A stretch of 64,000 bases of DNA from Dendrophyllia cribrosa (lineage: Eukaryota; Cnidaria; Anthozoa; Scleractinia; Dendrophylliidae): NCBI GenBank assembly GCA_024195265.1, contig JAJLRJ010000011.1, positions 22,082,095 through 22,146,094 of the forward strand. Direction: 5' to 3'. The position numbers were made by a program, and so were the translations under genes. Shown here piece by piece: positions 11,860-25,762 of the stretch. The number at the start of each line of letters is the position of its first letter. Position 1 is the stretch's first letter. The notes beneath the pieces are model-generated. The model did no database searches and was not told where the DNA came from. It saw only the letters and a list, made by a program, of their open reading frames with translations.

Positions 11860-12660
11860 CGATTCAAAATCAAACAGTTTAATATGTTTGAAATTTTCCC
11901 ATTTAGTGTGCTACACTGTGTAGATTATAGCGCATATATTCGCTTGTCGCGGGTAGCCCCCAAATCGAAAGATATTTAGGAAAAACTGTTTTTCGCCATA
12001 TTCGTTTACTGCTGCTATGGAAACGCTGATTAGCATAAAAAGAGCATCATCCAAAACTTTCATCTTAGCCTGACAGCTGATATCAAATTCAGATTCATTG
12101 AGCTAAAGTAAGATTAGGTATAAGCGCATTCAAAAAGGGAAGTGTGACCCCCCCCCCCAAAAAAAAAAAACTACTTGGAGCCACCTTAAGAAAATTATTT
12201 TGAAGTAATCTTTTGGTCCCGAATCGCTTAGCACACGTGTGAGCGTTAGAAAAAGAGAAATTTCTTAGCCTTGCAGTATAAACAAATAATCCAAGCGGCT
12301 CGTGATATTTTGGGACAATTTTAAAATATTACTCGAGGTATTTATACCCCAAATACCCCTTGAAACCATTGTATTACCTTTACTAATTTGCTTCTTATTA
12401 GTACTACTGCATGATAATTTTGTGACACATTTGTACACTATTGCAGTTAAGGCCTCATTAATTAATTTTTAATTCAACCATGTATTTTCTGATACTATTT
12501 GAAACAGTTTTATGGCACTTTTAATTTAGTAAAGAGTGTATTCTGCTTTTGACATCATTAAAATTGAATTTTTAAAACAGTCATCATGGCCTGTATATTT
12601 ATCATAATGAATATTGCTGACGTAACACCAGTATTTTTTAATGATTTAATTTAAATTTCT
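11860..12660. other. AT-rich transposon interior, no gene seen
   Basis: Contains a poly-C/poly-A run near 12150-12170 and the right end of the candidate TTAA element. I see nothing else of note. Confidence 0.5.
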
Positions 12661-12662
12661 AA

Positions 12663-13333
12663 AAGTGGTCAAGATATTTGACACACTTTTCACACCAATC
12701 GTAGACAATGTGATTACGCCTTGGACAAACCTTTGATAGTGGACAAAATAAAAGCGAATTGAATATCACCTTTAACTTGCGTCAAAGGCATATGTCAAAT
12801 ATGTGGTAAAGATGGCCTTTGTCACCTTTACCACTATATAAAGGCGGGATCAAAGATGGCCTTTGACGAGTGTCAAATGTGTGTAAATCACATGGCAAAG
12901 ACGATTCACTTTTGACAAGCCTTTGACACAAGTCTCAGACATATTTGACTACATCTTTGATCAGCCTTTGACACGCGTCAAAGACGGATTTGACCAAACA
13001 CCTTTGTTCAACCTTTGACACGCGTCACAGACGGATTTGACCACACACCTTTGATCTACCTTTGTCACAAATCACAGACGAATTTGACTAAACCTTTGAC
13101 AAACCTTTGATAATGGACAAAGGTGAATCAAATGTAATCTTTGACGCGCGTCAAAGGTATATGTCAAAGATGTGGTAAAGACGGCCTTTACCACCTTTAC
13201 CACTATGTCAAAGGCGACATCAAAGATGATCTTTGACGCGCGTCACAGGTGTGGAAAGATGTAGCAAAGGAGGTCTTTGATACGCCTTTCACCACACATT
13301 TCATCGTCCGCAAAGGCGATTTTTCGTGCAGTG
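12663..13333. repeat. Right subterminal CTTTGAC palindrome cluster (copy 1)
   Basis: Counterpart of the left cluster, with repeated CCTTTGAC, ACGCGCGTCAAAG, CGCCTTTGA and CACCTTTACCAC motifs up to the GCAGTG terminus. The two ends are not simple reverse complements beyond the short terminal repeat, which is usual for subterminal repeat regions. Confidence 0.75.
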
Positions 13334-16300
13334 TACAATGCTTGAAGAGTAACTTCAGCATTGTTGAGCAGGTTCCATGGTTTTGAATACCATTACAAAT
13401 TCCAACTTTTGATAGAGACCAGTAGGTGCACCGTCAAAGCAAAGATGATGGATTTTATTCCCATTAAAGACTGGAGTTGTCCACAATTATAGCGAAGGAA
13501 ACGATTTTTCTTTTATGCTTATACAGTCACTCACCTCTTGCAGGACAGCCTTGGGCAAATCTCCATGCGATGTCACAGGAAGCGTCTTCTTTGGCTGTTA
13601 TGACTCCTGGAACTTCCTGACCTGTTTAAACAGTCTTCTCAAGAACAAGGAAGTTATAATGCAAGCCACAGTTTACCTGTGTGTTGATCAGAGTCTCTTT
13701 TCTCAGTAGCTTGACCGATATAGCAAACGGTTTGAATGCAACTAAAGTCTCATATTTTCCTCTTGTGCTTTGTTTGTTTGCAAACTACAATGTTTGAACA
13801 GCAACTTCAGAATTGTTGAGCAGTTTCCATGGTTTTGAATACCGTTAGAAATTGCAACTTTCTATGGAGACCTGTAAGTCCACTGTTAAAGAAAAGATCA
13901 TGGCTTTCATTCCCATTGAAGACTTGATATGTCCACAATTGTAGCGAAAGTAATCGATTTGTGTTTTATGCTCATACAGTCACTTACCTCTTGTAAGACA
14001 GCCTCGGGCAAATTTCCATACGATGTCACAGGAAGCATCTTCTTTGGCTGTTACGACACCTGGAACTTCCTTACCGGTATAAACATTCTTCTCAAGAACA
14101 AGGAAGTTATAATACAAGCCACAGTTTACCTATGTGTTGATCAAAGTCTCTTTTCTCAGTAGCTTCACCGATATAGGAAACGGTTTAAATGCAACTAAAG
14201 TCTCACATTTTACTCCTGTGCATTGTTTGTTTGCAAACTACAATGTTTGAAGAGCAACTTCAGAATTGTTGAGCAGGTTCCATGGTTTTGAATACCGTTA
14301 CAAATTGCAACTTTTGATAGAGACCACTAGGTGCACCGTTAAAGCAAATATCATGGGTTTCATTCCAATTAAAGACTGGATGTGTCCACAATTATAGGGA
14401 AGGAAATCGATTTTCCTTTTATGCTTATACAGTCACTTACCTCTTGCAGGACAGCCTCAGGGAAATCTCCATACGATGTCACAGGAAGCGTCTTTATTGG
14501 CTGTTACGACACCTAGAACTTCCTGACCTGTATAAACAGTCTTCTCAAGAACAAGGAAGTTATAATACAAGCCACAGTTTACCTATGGTGTTGATCAGAG
14601 TCTCTTTTCTCAGTAGCTTCACCGATTTATCAAACGGTTTGAATGCAACTAACGTCTCATATTCTCCTCCTGTGCTTTGTTTGTTTGCAAACTACAATGT
14701 TTGAAGAGCAACTTCAGCATTGCTGAGCAGGGACCATGGTTTTGAATACCATTACAAATTGCAACTTTTTATAGAGACCTGTAAGTCCACCGTTAAAGCA
14801 AAGATCATGGGTTTCATTCCCATTAAAGACTCGATATGTCCACAATTGTACCGAAGGAAATCGATTTTTCTTTTATCCTTATACAGTCACTTACCTCTTG
14901 TAGGACAGCCTCGGGCAAATTTCCATACGATGTCACAGGAAGCGTCTTCTTTGGCTGTTATGACACCTGCAACATCCTGACCTGTGTAAACAGTCTTCTC
15001 AAGAACACGGAAGTTATAATGCAAGTCAGAATTTACTTATGTTGTGATGAGCGTCTGTTTTCTCAATAGCTTCAGCGATATAGCAAACGATTTGAATGCA
15101 ACTATAGTCTCACATTTTCCTCCTGTTTTTTGTTTGTTTGCAAAGTACATTGTTTAAAGAGTAACTTGAGAATTGTTGAGCTAGGACCGTGCTTTTGAAT
15201 GCCATTAAAACTTTCAACTTTTAGTATAGCCCAGTAGGTCCACCGTTAAAGTAAACATCATCGGTTTGAACTTCAATGCAACCTCAGACTTACTGTTCGT
15301 CCTTTACAACTTTTGGTTGATCCCGGTACGGTCTCCGTTAACAGCAATCATCATGGGTTTGATTCCCATTAAAGACTCCATATGTACAAAATTATAGCGA
15401 AGGAAATCGATTTTTCTTTTATGCTTATACCGTCACTTACCTCTTGCAGGACAGCCTCAGGCAAATCTCCATAAGATGTCACAGGAAGCGTCTTCATTGG
15501 CTGTTACGACACCTGGAACTTCCTGACCTGTATAAACAGTCTTCTCAAGAACAAGGAAGTTATAATGCAAGCCACAGTTTACCTTTGCGTTGATCAGAGT
15601 CTTTTTTCTCAGTACCTTAACCGATATAGCAAACGGTTTCAATGCAACTAAAGTCTCACATTTTCCTCCTGTGCTTTGTTTGTTTCCAAACTACAATGTT
15701 TGAAGAGCAACTTTAGAATTGTTGAGCAGGTTCCATGGTTTTAAATACCGTTACAAACTGCAACTTTTGATAGAGTCCAGTAGTTGCACCGTTAAAGCAA
15801 AGATCATGGGTTTCATTCCAATTAAAGACTGGATATGTCCACAATTATAGGGAAGGAAATCGATTTTTCTTTTATGCTTATACAGTCACTTACCTCTACC
15901 TCTTGTAGGACAGCCTCAAGCAAATCTCCATACGATGTCACAGGAAGCGTCTTCTTTGGCTGTTACGAAACCTGTGACTTCCTGACCTGTATAAACAGTC
16001 TTCTCAAGAACAAGGAAGTTAGAATGCAAGCCACAGTGTACCTATGCGTTGTCAGAGTCTCTTTTCTCAGTAGCTTCACCGATATAGCAAACGGTTTAAA
16101 TGCAACTAAAGTCTCACATTTTACTCCTGTGCTTTGTTTGTTTGCAAACTACAATGTTTGAAGAGCAACTTCAGAATTGTTGAGCAGATTCCATGGTTTT
16201 GAATACCGTTACAAATTGCAACTTTTTATAGAGACCTGTAAGTCCACTGTTAAAGAAAAGATCATGGCTTTCACTCCCATTGAAGAATTGACATGTCCAC

Positions 16301-19300
16301 AATTGTAGCGAAAGTAATCGATTTTTCTTTTATGCTCATACGGTCACTAACCTCTTGTAAGACAGCCTCTCGCAAATTTCCATACGATGTCACAGGAAGC
16401 GTCTTCTTTGCCTGTTACGACACCTGGAACTTCCTGACCTGTATAAACAGTCTTCTCAAGAACAACAAAGTTATAATACAAGCCACAGTTTACCTATGTG
16501 TTGATCAAAGTCTCTTTTCTCAGTAGCTTCACCGATATATCAAACGGTTTGAATGCAACTAACGTCTCATATTTATCTCCTGTGCTTTGTTTGTTTGCAA
16601 ACTACAATGTTTGAAGAGCAACTTCAGAATTGTTGAGCAGGGACCATGGTTTTGAATACCATTACAAATTGCAACTTTTTATAGAGACCTGTAAGGCCAC
16701 CGTTAAAGCAAAGATCATGGGTTTCATTCCCATTGAAGACTCGATATGTCCACAATTGTACCGAAGGAAATCGATTTTTCTTTTATGCTTATACAGTCAC
16801 TTACCTCTGGTAGGACAGCCTCGGGCAAATTTCCATACGATGTCACAGGAAGCGTCTTCTTTGGCTGTTATGACACCTGCAACTTCCTGACCTGTGTAAA
16901 CAGTCTTCTCAAGAACAAGGAAGTTATAATGCAAGTCAGAATTTACTTATGTTGTGATGAGCGTCTGTTTTCTCAATAGCTTCAGCGATATAGCAAACGA
17001 TTTGAATGCAACTATAGTCTCACATTTTCCTCCTGTATTTTGTTTGTTTGCAAAGTACATTGTTTAAAGAGTAACTTGAGAATTGTTGAGCTAGGACCGT
17101 GCTTTTGAATGCCATTAAAACTTTCAACTTTTAGTATAGCCCAGTAGGTCCACCGTTAAAGTAAACATCATCGGTTTGAACTTCAATGCAACCTCAGACT
17201 TACTGTTCGTCCTTTACAACTTTTGGTTGATCCCGGTACGGTCTCCGTTAACAGCAATCATCATGGGTTTGATTCCCATTAAAGACTCCATATGTACCCA
17301 ATTATAGCGAAGGAAATCGATTTTTCTTTTATGCTTATACCGTCACTTACCTCTTGCAGGACAGCCTCAGGCAAATCTCCATAAGATGTCACAGGAAGCG
17401 TCTTCATTGGCTGTTACGACACCTAGAACTTCCTGACCTGTATAAACAGTCTTCTCAAGAACAAGGAAGTTATAATGCAAGCCACAGTTTACCTATGTGT
17501 TGATCAAAGTCTCTTTTCTCAGTAGCTTCACCGATATAGCATGCGGTTTTAATGCAACTAAAGTCTCACATTTTCCTCCTGTGCTTTGTTTGTTTGCAAA
17601 CTACAATGCTTGAAGAGCAACTTCAGAATTGTTGAGCAGGTTCCATGGTTTTGAATACCGTTACAAATTGCAACTTTTGATAGAGACCAGTAGGTGCACC
17701 GTTAAAGCAAAAATCATGGGTATCATTTCAATTAAAAACTGGATATGTCCACAATTATAGCGAAGGAAATCGATTTTTCTTTTATGCTGAAACAGTCACT
17801 TACCTCTTGCAGGACAGCCTCAAGCAAATCTCCATACGATGTCAGAGGAAGCGTCTTCTTTGGCTGTTACAACACCTGGGACTTCCTGACCTGTATAAAC
17901 AGTCTTCTCAAGAACAAGGAAGTTATAATGCAAGCCACAGTTTACCTATGTGTTGATCAAAGTCTCTTTTCTCAGTAGCGTAACCGATATAGCAAACGGT
18001 TTGAATGCAACTAAAGTCTCACATTTTCCTCCTGTGCTTTGTTTGTTTGCAAACTACAATGTTTGAAGAGCAACTTTAGAATTGTTGAGCAGGTTCAATG
18101 GTTTTAAATACCGTTACAAACTGCAACTTTTGATAGAGACCAGTAGGTGCACCGTTAAAGCAAAGATCATGGGTTTCATTCCAATTAAAGACTGGATATG
18201 TCCACAATTATAGGGAAGGAAATCAATTTTTCTTTTATGCTTATACAGTCACTTACCTCTACCTCTTGCAGGACAGCCTCAAGCAAATCTCCATACGATG
18301 TCACAGGAAGCGTCTTCTTTGGCTGTTACGAAACCTGTGACTTCCTGACCTGTATAAACAGTCTTCTCAAGAACAAGGAAGTTAGAATTTAAACCACAGT
18401 GTACCTATGCGTTGATCAGAGTCTCTTTTCTCAGTAGCTTCACCGATATAGGAAACGGTTTAAATGCAACTAAAGTCTCACATTTTACTCCTGTGCTTTG
18501 TTTGTTTAAAAACTACACTGTTGGAAGACGAACTTCAGAATTGTTGAGTAGGGACCATGGTTTTGAATGCGAATACTGTTCGGTCTTTACAACCATTACA
18601 ATTTGCAACTTTTTATAGAGACCTGTAAGTCCACCGTTAAAGCAAAGATTATGGGTTTCATTCCAATTGAAGACTCGATATGTCCACAATTATAGCGAAG
18701 GAAATCGATTTTTCTTTTATGCTTATACAGTCACTTACCTGTTGTAGGACAGCCTCGAGGAAATTTCAGTACCATGTCACGGGAAGCGTCTTCTTTGGCT
18801 GTTATGACACCTGGATTTTCCTGACCTGTATAAACAGTCTTCTCAAGAACAACGAAGTTATAATGCAAGCCACAGTTTACTATGTGTTGATCAGAGTCCA
18901 TTTTCTCAGTAGCTTCACCGATATAGCAAACGGTTTGAATGGACCTAAAGTCCCACATTTTCGTCCTGTGCTTTGTTTGTTTGCAAACTACAATGCTTGA
19001 AGAGTAACTTCAGCATTGTTGAGCAGGTTCCATGGTTTTGAATACCATTACAAATTCCAACTTTTGATAGAGACCAGTAGGTGCACCGTCAAAGCAAAGA
19101 TGATGGATTTTATTCCCATTAAAGACTGGAGTTGTCCACAATTATAGCGAAGGAAACGATTTTTCTTTTATGCTTATACAGTCACTCACCTCTTGCAGGA
19201 CAGCCTTGGGCAAATCTCCATGCGATGTCACAGGAAGCGTCTTCTATGGCTGTTATGACTCCTGGAACTTCCTGACCTGTTTAAACAGTCTTCTCAAGAA

Positions 19301-22300
19301 CAAGGAAGTTATAATGCAAGCCACAGTTTACCTGTGTGTTGATCAGAGTCTCTTTTCTCAGTAGCTTCACCAATATAGCAAACGGTTTGAATGCAACTAA
19401 AGTCTCATATTTTCCTCTTGTGCTTTGTTCGTTTGCAAACTACAATGTTTGAACAGCAACTTCAGAATTGTTGAGCAGTTTCCATGGTTTTGAATACCAT
19501 TACAAATTGCAACTTTTGATAGAGACCACTAGGTGCACCGTTAAAGCAAAGATCATGGGTTTCACTCCAATTAAAGGCTGGATGTGTCCACAATTATAGC
19601 GAAGGAAATCGATTTTTCTTTTATGCTTATACGGTCACTTACCTCTAGCAGGACAGACTCAGGGAAATCTCCATACGATGTCACAGGAAGCGTCTTTATT
19701 GGCTGTTACGACACCTGGAACTTCCTGACATGTATAAACAGTCTTCTCAAGAACAGAGAAGTTATAATGGCAGCCACAGTTTATCTATGTGTTGATCAAA
19801 GGTTCTTTTCTCAGTAGCTTCACCGATATATCAAACGGTTTGATTGCAACTAAAGTCTCACATTTTCCTCCTGTGCTTTGTTTGTTTGCAAACTACAACG
19901 TTTGAAGAGCAACTTCAGAATTGTTGAGCAGGTTCCATGGTTTTGAATACCATTACAAATTGCAACTTATTATAGAGACCTGTAGGTGCACCGTTAAAGC
20001 AAAGATCATGGGTTTCATTCCCATTGAAGACTTGATATGTCCACAATTGTAGCCAAAGTAATCGATTTTTCTTTTATGCTCATACAGTCACTTACCTCTT
20101 GTAGGACAGCCTCGGGCAAATTTCCATACGATGTCACAGGAAGCGTCTTCTTTGGCTGTTATGACACCTGGAACTTCCTGACCTGTGTAAACAGTCTTCT
20201 CAAGAACAAGGAAATTATAATGCAAGTCAGAATTTACATATCTTGTTATGAGCGTCTGTTTTCACAGTAGCTTCACCGATATAGCAAACGGTTTGAATGC
20301 AACTATAGTCTCACATTTTCCTCCTGTATATTGTTTGTTTGCAAAGTACATTGTTTAAAGAGTAAGTTGAGATTTCTTGAGCTAGGACCGTGCTTTTGAA
20401 TGCCATTAAAACGTTTAACTTTTAGAATAGCCCAGTAGGTCCACCGTTTAAGTAAACACCATGGGTTTGAACTTCAATGCAACCTCAGATTTAATGTTCG
20501 TCCATTACAACTTTTGGTTGATCCCGGTACGGTCACCGTTAACAGCAATCATCATGGGTTTGATTCCCATTAAAGACTCCATATGTACACAATTATACCG
20601 TAGGAGATCGATTTTTCTTTTATGCTTATACAGTCACTTACCTCTTGCAGGACAGCTTCAGGGAAATCTCCAGACGATGTCACGGGAAGCGTCTTCTTTG
20701 GCTGTTACGACACCTGGGAGTTCCTGACCTGTATAAACAGTCTTCTCAAGAACAAGGAAGTTATAATGCAAGCCACAGTTTACCTATGCGTTGATCAGAG
20801 TCTCTTTTCTCAGTAGCTTAACCGATATAGCAAGCGGTTTGAATGCAACTAAAGTCTCACATTTTCCTCTTGTGCTTTGTTTGTTTGCAAACTACAATGT
20901 TAGAAGAGCAACTTCAGAATTGTTGAGCAGGTTCCATGGTTTTGAATACCGTTACAAACTGCAACTTTTGATAGAAACCAGTAGGTGCACCGTTAAAGCA
21001 AAGATCATGGGTTTCATTCCAATTAAAGACTGGATGTGTCCACAATTATAGGGAAGGAAATCGATTTTTCTTTTATGCTTATACAGTCACTTACCTCTTG
21101 CAGGAAAGCCTCAGGGAAATCTGCATACGATGTCACAGGAAGCGTCTTTATTGGCTGTTACGACACCTGGAACTTCCTGACCTGTATAAACAGTCTTCTC
21201 AAGAACAAGGAAGTTATAATACAAGCCACAGTTTACCTATGTGTTGATCAAAGTCTCTTTTCTCAGTAGCTTCACCGATATATCAAACGGTTTGAATGCA
21301 ACTAAAGTCTCATATTTTCCTCCTGTGCTTTGTTTGTTTGCAAACTACAATGTTTGAAGAGCAACTTCAGAATTGTTGAGCAGGGGCCATGGTTTTGAAT
21401 ACCATTACAAATTGCAACTTTTTATAGAGACCTGTAAGTCCACCGTTAAAGCAAAGATCATGGGTTTCATTCCCATTGAAGACTCGATATGTCCACAATT
21501 GAACCGAAGGAAATCGATATTTCTTTTATGCTTATACAGTCACTTACCTCTTGTAGGACAGCCTAGGGCAAATTTCCATACGATGTCACAGGAAGCGTCT
21601 TCTTTGGCTGTTATGACACCTGGAACTTCCTGACCTGTGTAAGCAGTCTTCTCAAGAAGAAGGAAGTTATAATGCAAGTCAGAATTTACTTATGTTGTGA
21701 TGAGCGTCTGTTTTCTTAGTAGCTTCACCGATATAGCAAACGATTTGCATGCAACTATAGTCTGACATTTTCCTCCTGTATTTTGTTTGTTTGCAAAGTA
21801 CATTTTTTAAAGAGTAACTTGAAAATTGTTGAGCTATGACCGTGCTTTTGAATGCCATTAAAACTTTCAACTTTTAGTATAGCCCAGCAGGTCCACCGTT
21901 AAAGTAAACACCATCGGTTTGAACTTCAATGCAACCTCAGACTTACTGTTCGTCCTTTACAACTTTTGGTTGATCCCGGTACGGTCACCGTTAACAGCAA
22001 TCATCATGCGTTTGATTCCCATTAAAGAGTCCATATGTACACAATTATAGCGAAGGAAATCGATTTTTCTTTTATGCTTATACCGTCACTTACCTCTTGC
22101 AGGACAGCCTCAGGCAAATCTCCATACGATGTCACAGGAAGCGTCTTCTTTGGCTGTCACGACACCTGGGACTTCCTGACCTGTATAAACAGTCTTCTCA
22201 AGAACAAGGAAGTTATAATGCAAGCCACATTTTACCTATGTGTTGATCAGAGTCTCTTTTCTCAGTAGCTTAACCGATATAGCAAACGGTTTGAATGCAA

Positions 22301-25183
22301 CTAAAACTCATATTTTCCTCTTGTGCTTTGTTTGTTTGCAAACTACAATGAGCAACTTCAGAATTGTCGAGCAGGTTCCATGGTTCTATGGTTTTGAATA
22401 CCGTTACAAATTGCAACTTTTGATAGAGACCAGTAGGTCAGTGCACCGTTAAAGCAAAAATCATGGGTTTCATTTCAATTAAAAACTGGATATGTCCACA
22501 ATTTTAGCGAAGGAAATCGATTTTTCTTTTATGCTTAAACAGTCACTTACCTCTTGCAGGACAGCCTCAGGCAAATCTCCATACGATGTCACAGGAAGCG
22601 TCTTCTTTGGCCGTCACGACACCTGGGACTTCCTGACCTGTATAAACGTCTTCCCAAGAACAAGGAAGTTATAATGCAAGCCACAGTTTACCTATGTGTT
22701 GATCAGAGTCTCTTTTCCCAGTAGCTTCACCGATATAGCAAACGGTTTGAATGCAACTAAAACTCATATTTTCCTGTTGTGCTTTGTTGGTTTGCAAACT
22801 ACAATGTTTGAACAGCAACTTGAGAATTGTTGAGCAGTTTCCATGGTTTTGAACCCATTACAAATTGCAACTTTTGATAGAGACCAGTAGGTGCACCGTT
22901 AAAGCAAAGATCATGGGTTTCATTCCAATTAAAGACTGGATGTGTCCACAATTATAGGGAAGGAAATCGATTTTTCTTTTATGCTTATACAGTCACTTTC
23001 CTCTTGTAGGACAGCCTGAGGGAAATCTCCATACGATGTCACAGGAAGCGTCTTTATTGGCTGTTACGACACCTGGAACTTCCTGACCTGTATAAACAGT
23101 CTTCTCAAGAACAAGGAAGTTATAATGCAAGCCACAGTTTACCTATGTGTTGATCAAAGTCTCTTTTCTCAGTAGCTCCACCGATATAGCAAGCGGTTTT
23201 AATGCAACTAAAGTCTCACATTTTCCTCCTGTGCTTTGTTTGTTTGCAAACTACAATGCTTGAAGAGCAACTTCAGAATTGTTGAGCAGGTTCCATGGTT
23301 TTGAATACCATTACAAATTGCAACTTTTGATAGAGACCACTAGGTGCACCGTTAAAGCAAATATCATGGGTTTCATTCCAATTAAAGACTGGATGTGTCC
23401 ACAATTATAGGGAAGGAAATAGATTTTTCTTTTATGCTCATACAGTCACTTACCTCTTGCAGGACAGCCTCAGGCAAATCTCCATACGATGTCACAGGAA
23501 GCGTCTTCTTTGGCTGTCACGACACCTGGAACTTCCTGTCCTGTATAAACGGTCTTCTCAAGAACAAGGAAGTTATAATGCAAGCCACAGTTTACCTATG
23601 TGTTGATCAAAGTCTCTTTTCTCAGTAGCTTCACCGATATATCAAACGGTTTGAATGCAACTAAAGTCTCACATTTTCCTCCTGTGCTTTGTTTGTTTGC
23701 AAACTACAACGTTTGAAGAGCAACTTCAGAATTGTTGAGCAGGGACCATGGTTTTGAATACCATTACAAATTGCAATTTTTTATAGAGACCTGTAAGTCC
23801 ACCGTTAATGGAAAGATCATTGGTTTCATTCCCATTGAAGACTTGATATGTCCACAATTGTAGCGAAGGAAATAGTTTTTTCTTTTATGCTTATACAGTC
23901 ACTTACCTCTTGTAGGACAGCCTCGGGCGAATTTCCATACGATGTCACAGGAAGCGTCTTCTTTGGCTGTTATGACACCTGGAACTTCCTGACCTGTGTA
24001 AACAGTCTTCTCAAGATCAAGGAAGTTATAATGCAAGTCAGAATTTACTTATGTTGTGATGAGCGTCTCTTTTCTCAGTAGCTTCACCGATATAGCAAAC
24101 GATTTGAATGCAACTATAGTCTCACATTTTCCTCCTGTATTTTGTTTGTTTCGAAAGTACATTGTTTAAAGAGTAACTTGAGAATTGTTGAGCTAGGACC
24201 GTGCTTTTGAATGCCATTAAAACTTTCAACTTTTAGTATAGCCCGGTAGGTCCACCGTTAAAGTAAACACCATCGGTTTGAACTTCAAGGCAACCTCAAA
24301 CTTACTGTTCGTCCTTTACAACTTTTGGTTGATCCCGGTACGGTCACCGTTAACAGCAATCATCATGGGTTTGATTCCCATTAAAGACTGCATATGTACA
24401 CAATTATAGCGAAGGAAATCGATTTTTCTTTTATGCTTATACCGTCACTTACCTCTTGCAGGACAGCCTCGGGCAAATCTCCATAAGATGTCACAGGAAG
24501 CGTCTTCTTTGGCTGTTACGACACCTGGGACTTCCTGACCTGTATAAACAGTCTTCCCAAGAACAAGGAAGTTATAATGCAAGCCACAGTTTACCTATGC
24601 GTTGATCAGAGTCTCTTTTCTCAGTAGCTTCACCGATATAGCAAACGGTTTAAATGCAACTAAAGTCTCACATTTTCCTACTGTGCTTTGTTTGTTTGAA
24701 AACTACACTGTTGGAAGAGGAACTTCAGAATTGTTGAGTAGGGACCATGGTTTTGAATGCGAATACTGTTCGGTCTTTACAACCATTACAATTTGCAACT
24801 TTTTATAGAGACCTGTAAGTCCACCGTTAAAGCAAAGATTATGGGTTTCATTCCAATTGAAGACTCGATATGTCCACAATTATAGCGATGGAAATCGATT
24901 TTTCTTTTATGCTTATACAGTCACTTACCTGTTGTAGGACAGCCTCGAGGAAATTTCAGTACCATGTCACGGGAAGCGTCTTCTTTGGCTGTTATGACAC
25001 CTGGAACTTCCTGACCTGTATAAACAGTCTTCTCAAGAACAACGAAGTTATAATGCAAGCCACAGTTTACCTATGTGTTGATCAGAGTCTATTTTCTCAG
25101 TAGCTTCACCGATATAGCAAACGGTTTGAATGGACCTAAAGTCCCACATTTTCCTCCTGTGCTTTGTTTGTTTGCAAACTACA
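13334..25183. repeat. 453-bp satellite, array 2 (about 25 units)
   Basis: Unit landmarks lie at about 13476, 13929, 14382, 14836, 15381, 15835, 16293, 16746, 17292, 17745, 18198, 18680, 19131, 19584, 20037, 20583, 21036, 21489, 22035, 22492, 22942, 23395, 23848, 24394 and 24870. Spacing is mostly 453, with 546-bp units and small indel variants: a duplicated TACCTC at 15892-15903 and 18255-18266, and a short insertion of GTTCTATG near 22382. The first 1.3 kb after the transposon matches the start of array 3. The last two units (24394-25183) match 5438-6229 almost base for base. Confidence 0.95.
18989..18992. other. Empty paralogous target site of the CACTG transposon
   Basis: The unit from about 18680 carries the same private variants as the left flank of both transposon copies (GGACCTAAAGTCCCACATTTT). 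It continues without interruption into the variants of the right flank (ACAATGCTTGAAGAGTAAC, then TCCAACTTTTGATAG and GATGATGGATTT). TACA is present once. This is the pre-insertion arrangement preserved in a paralogous block. Confidence 0.85.
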
Positions 25184-25440
25184 CACTGCACGAAATATTG
25201 GATTTGCTATACCTTTGACTTTCATCAAAGGTGTGGTCAAATGTGGCATCGACTTTGACATCACCTTTGACGCGCATCAAAGGTGATGTCAAATGTATAA
25301 CGGCTTTACATATACCTTTGAGATGGGACAAAGGCGAAGTCAAATACGACGACGTGTTTGACCTCACCTTTGACGTGCGCCAAAGGTGAAGTCAAAGATA
25401 TGACAGCTTTGATATTCTTTTGATACCAGTCAAAGGCGAG
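25184..25440. repeat. Left CTTTGAC cluster, copy 2 (truncated)
   Basis: Same palindromic CTTTGAC motifs as copy 1. The cluster is cut short by the 825-bp deletion that ends at 25440, leaving less than half of the original cluster. Confidence 0.7.
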
Positions 25441-25762
25441 AAATACAAGGTCACCCAACGAGGCTATTTAGTGAACTTTTTATATTAATGACAAACCCTG
25501 GATATCCGTTTCATTCATCATTAATTTTATCAGTCATTTGCAACTCAAAATAGCGGGATACCAGTTTCTAGAAAACCGAATTGTTTGTTCATAATACTTA
25601 AGCTTAAAATTGCACTTCAACATCGCATATTTCATTTGTGATACACAATCTTGCTACAGGGAATGTTGAAGTTTTTGCTGCATAGAACATTGAGCTCCAT
25701 GTTTAAAAACTAATTCATATGTTTTGGGTGCATCACATTGAACTTGACAGAGTCTAAATAAT

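Larger units (their letters stand above)
9508..12185. mobile_element. Possible TTAA-flanked element nested in copy 1
   Basis: TTAA at 9504-9507 is followed by GGAGGCTCGTACC. The opposite end reads GGAGCCACC followed by TTAA at 12186-12189, giving imperfect inverted ends GGWGGCTC. TTAA duplication is the hallmark of piggyBac and Kolobok elements. The interior holds two long foldbacks and no transposase. The inverted match is short (about 12 bp), so the boundaries are tentative. Confidence 0.35.
6230..13333. mobile_element. CACTG-type DNA transposon, non-coding, copy 1 (7104 bp)
   Basis: The element begins CACTGCACGAAAT and ends ATTTTTCGTGCAGTG, an inverted repeat of at least 12 bp, and is flanked by TACA direct repeats. 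Both subterminal regions are packed with CTTTGAC/GTCAAAG palindromes, a layout known for CACTA/CMC-group elements, whose transposases bind subterminal motif clusters. The 4-bp duplication and CAC terminus fit the CMC group (Chapaev/CACTA/Mirage), but this classification is inference. No reading frame resembling a transposase is present, so the element is non-autonomous. It has landed inside a satellite unit, and other mobile sequences have inserted within it. Confidence 0.75.
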
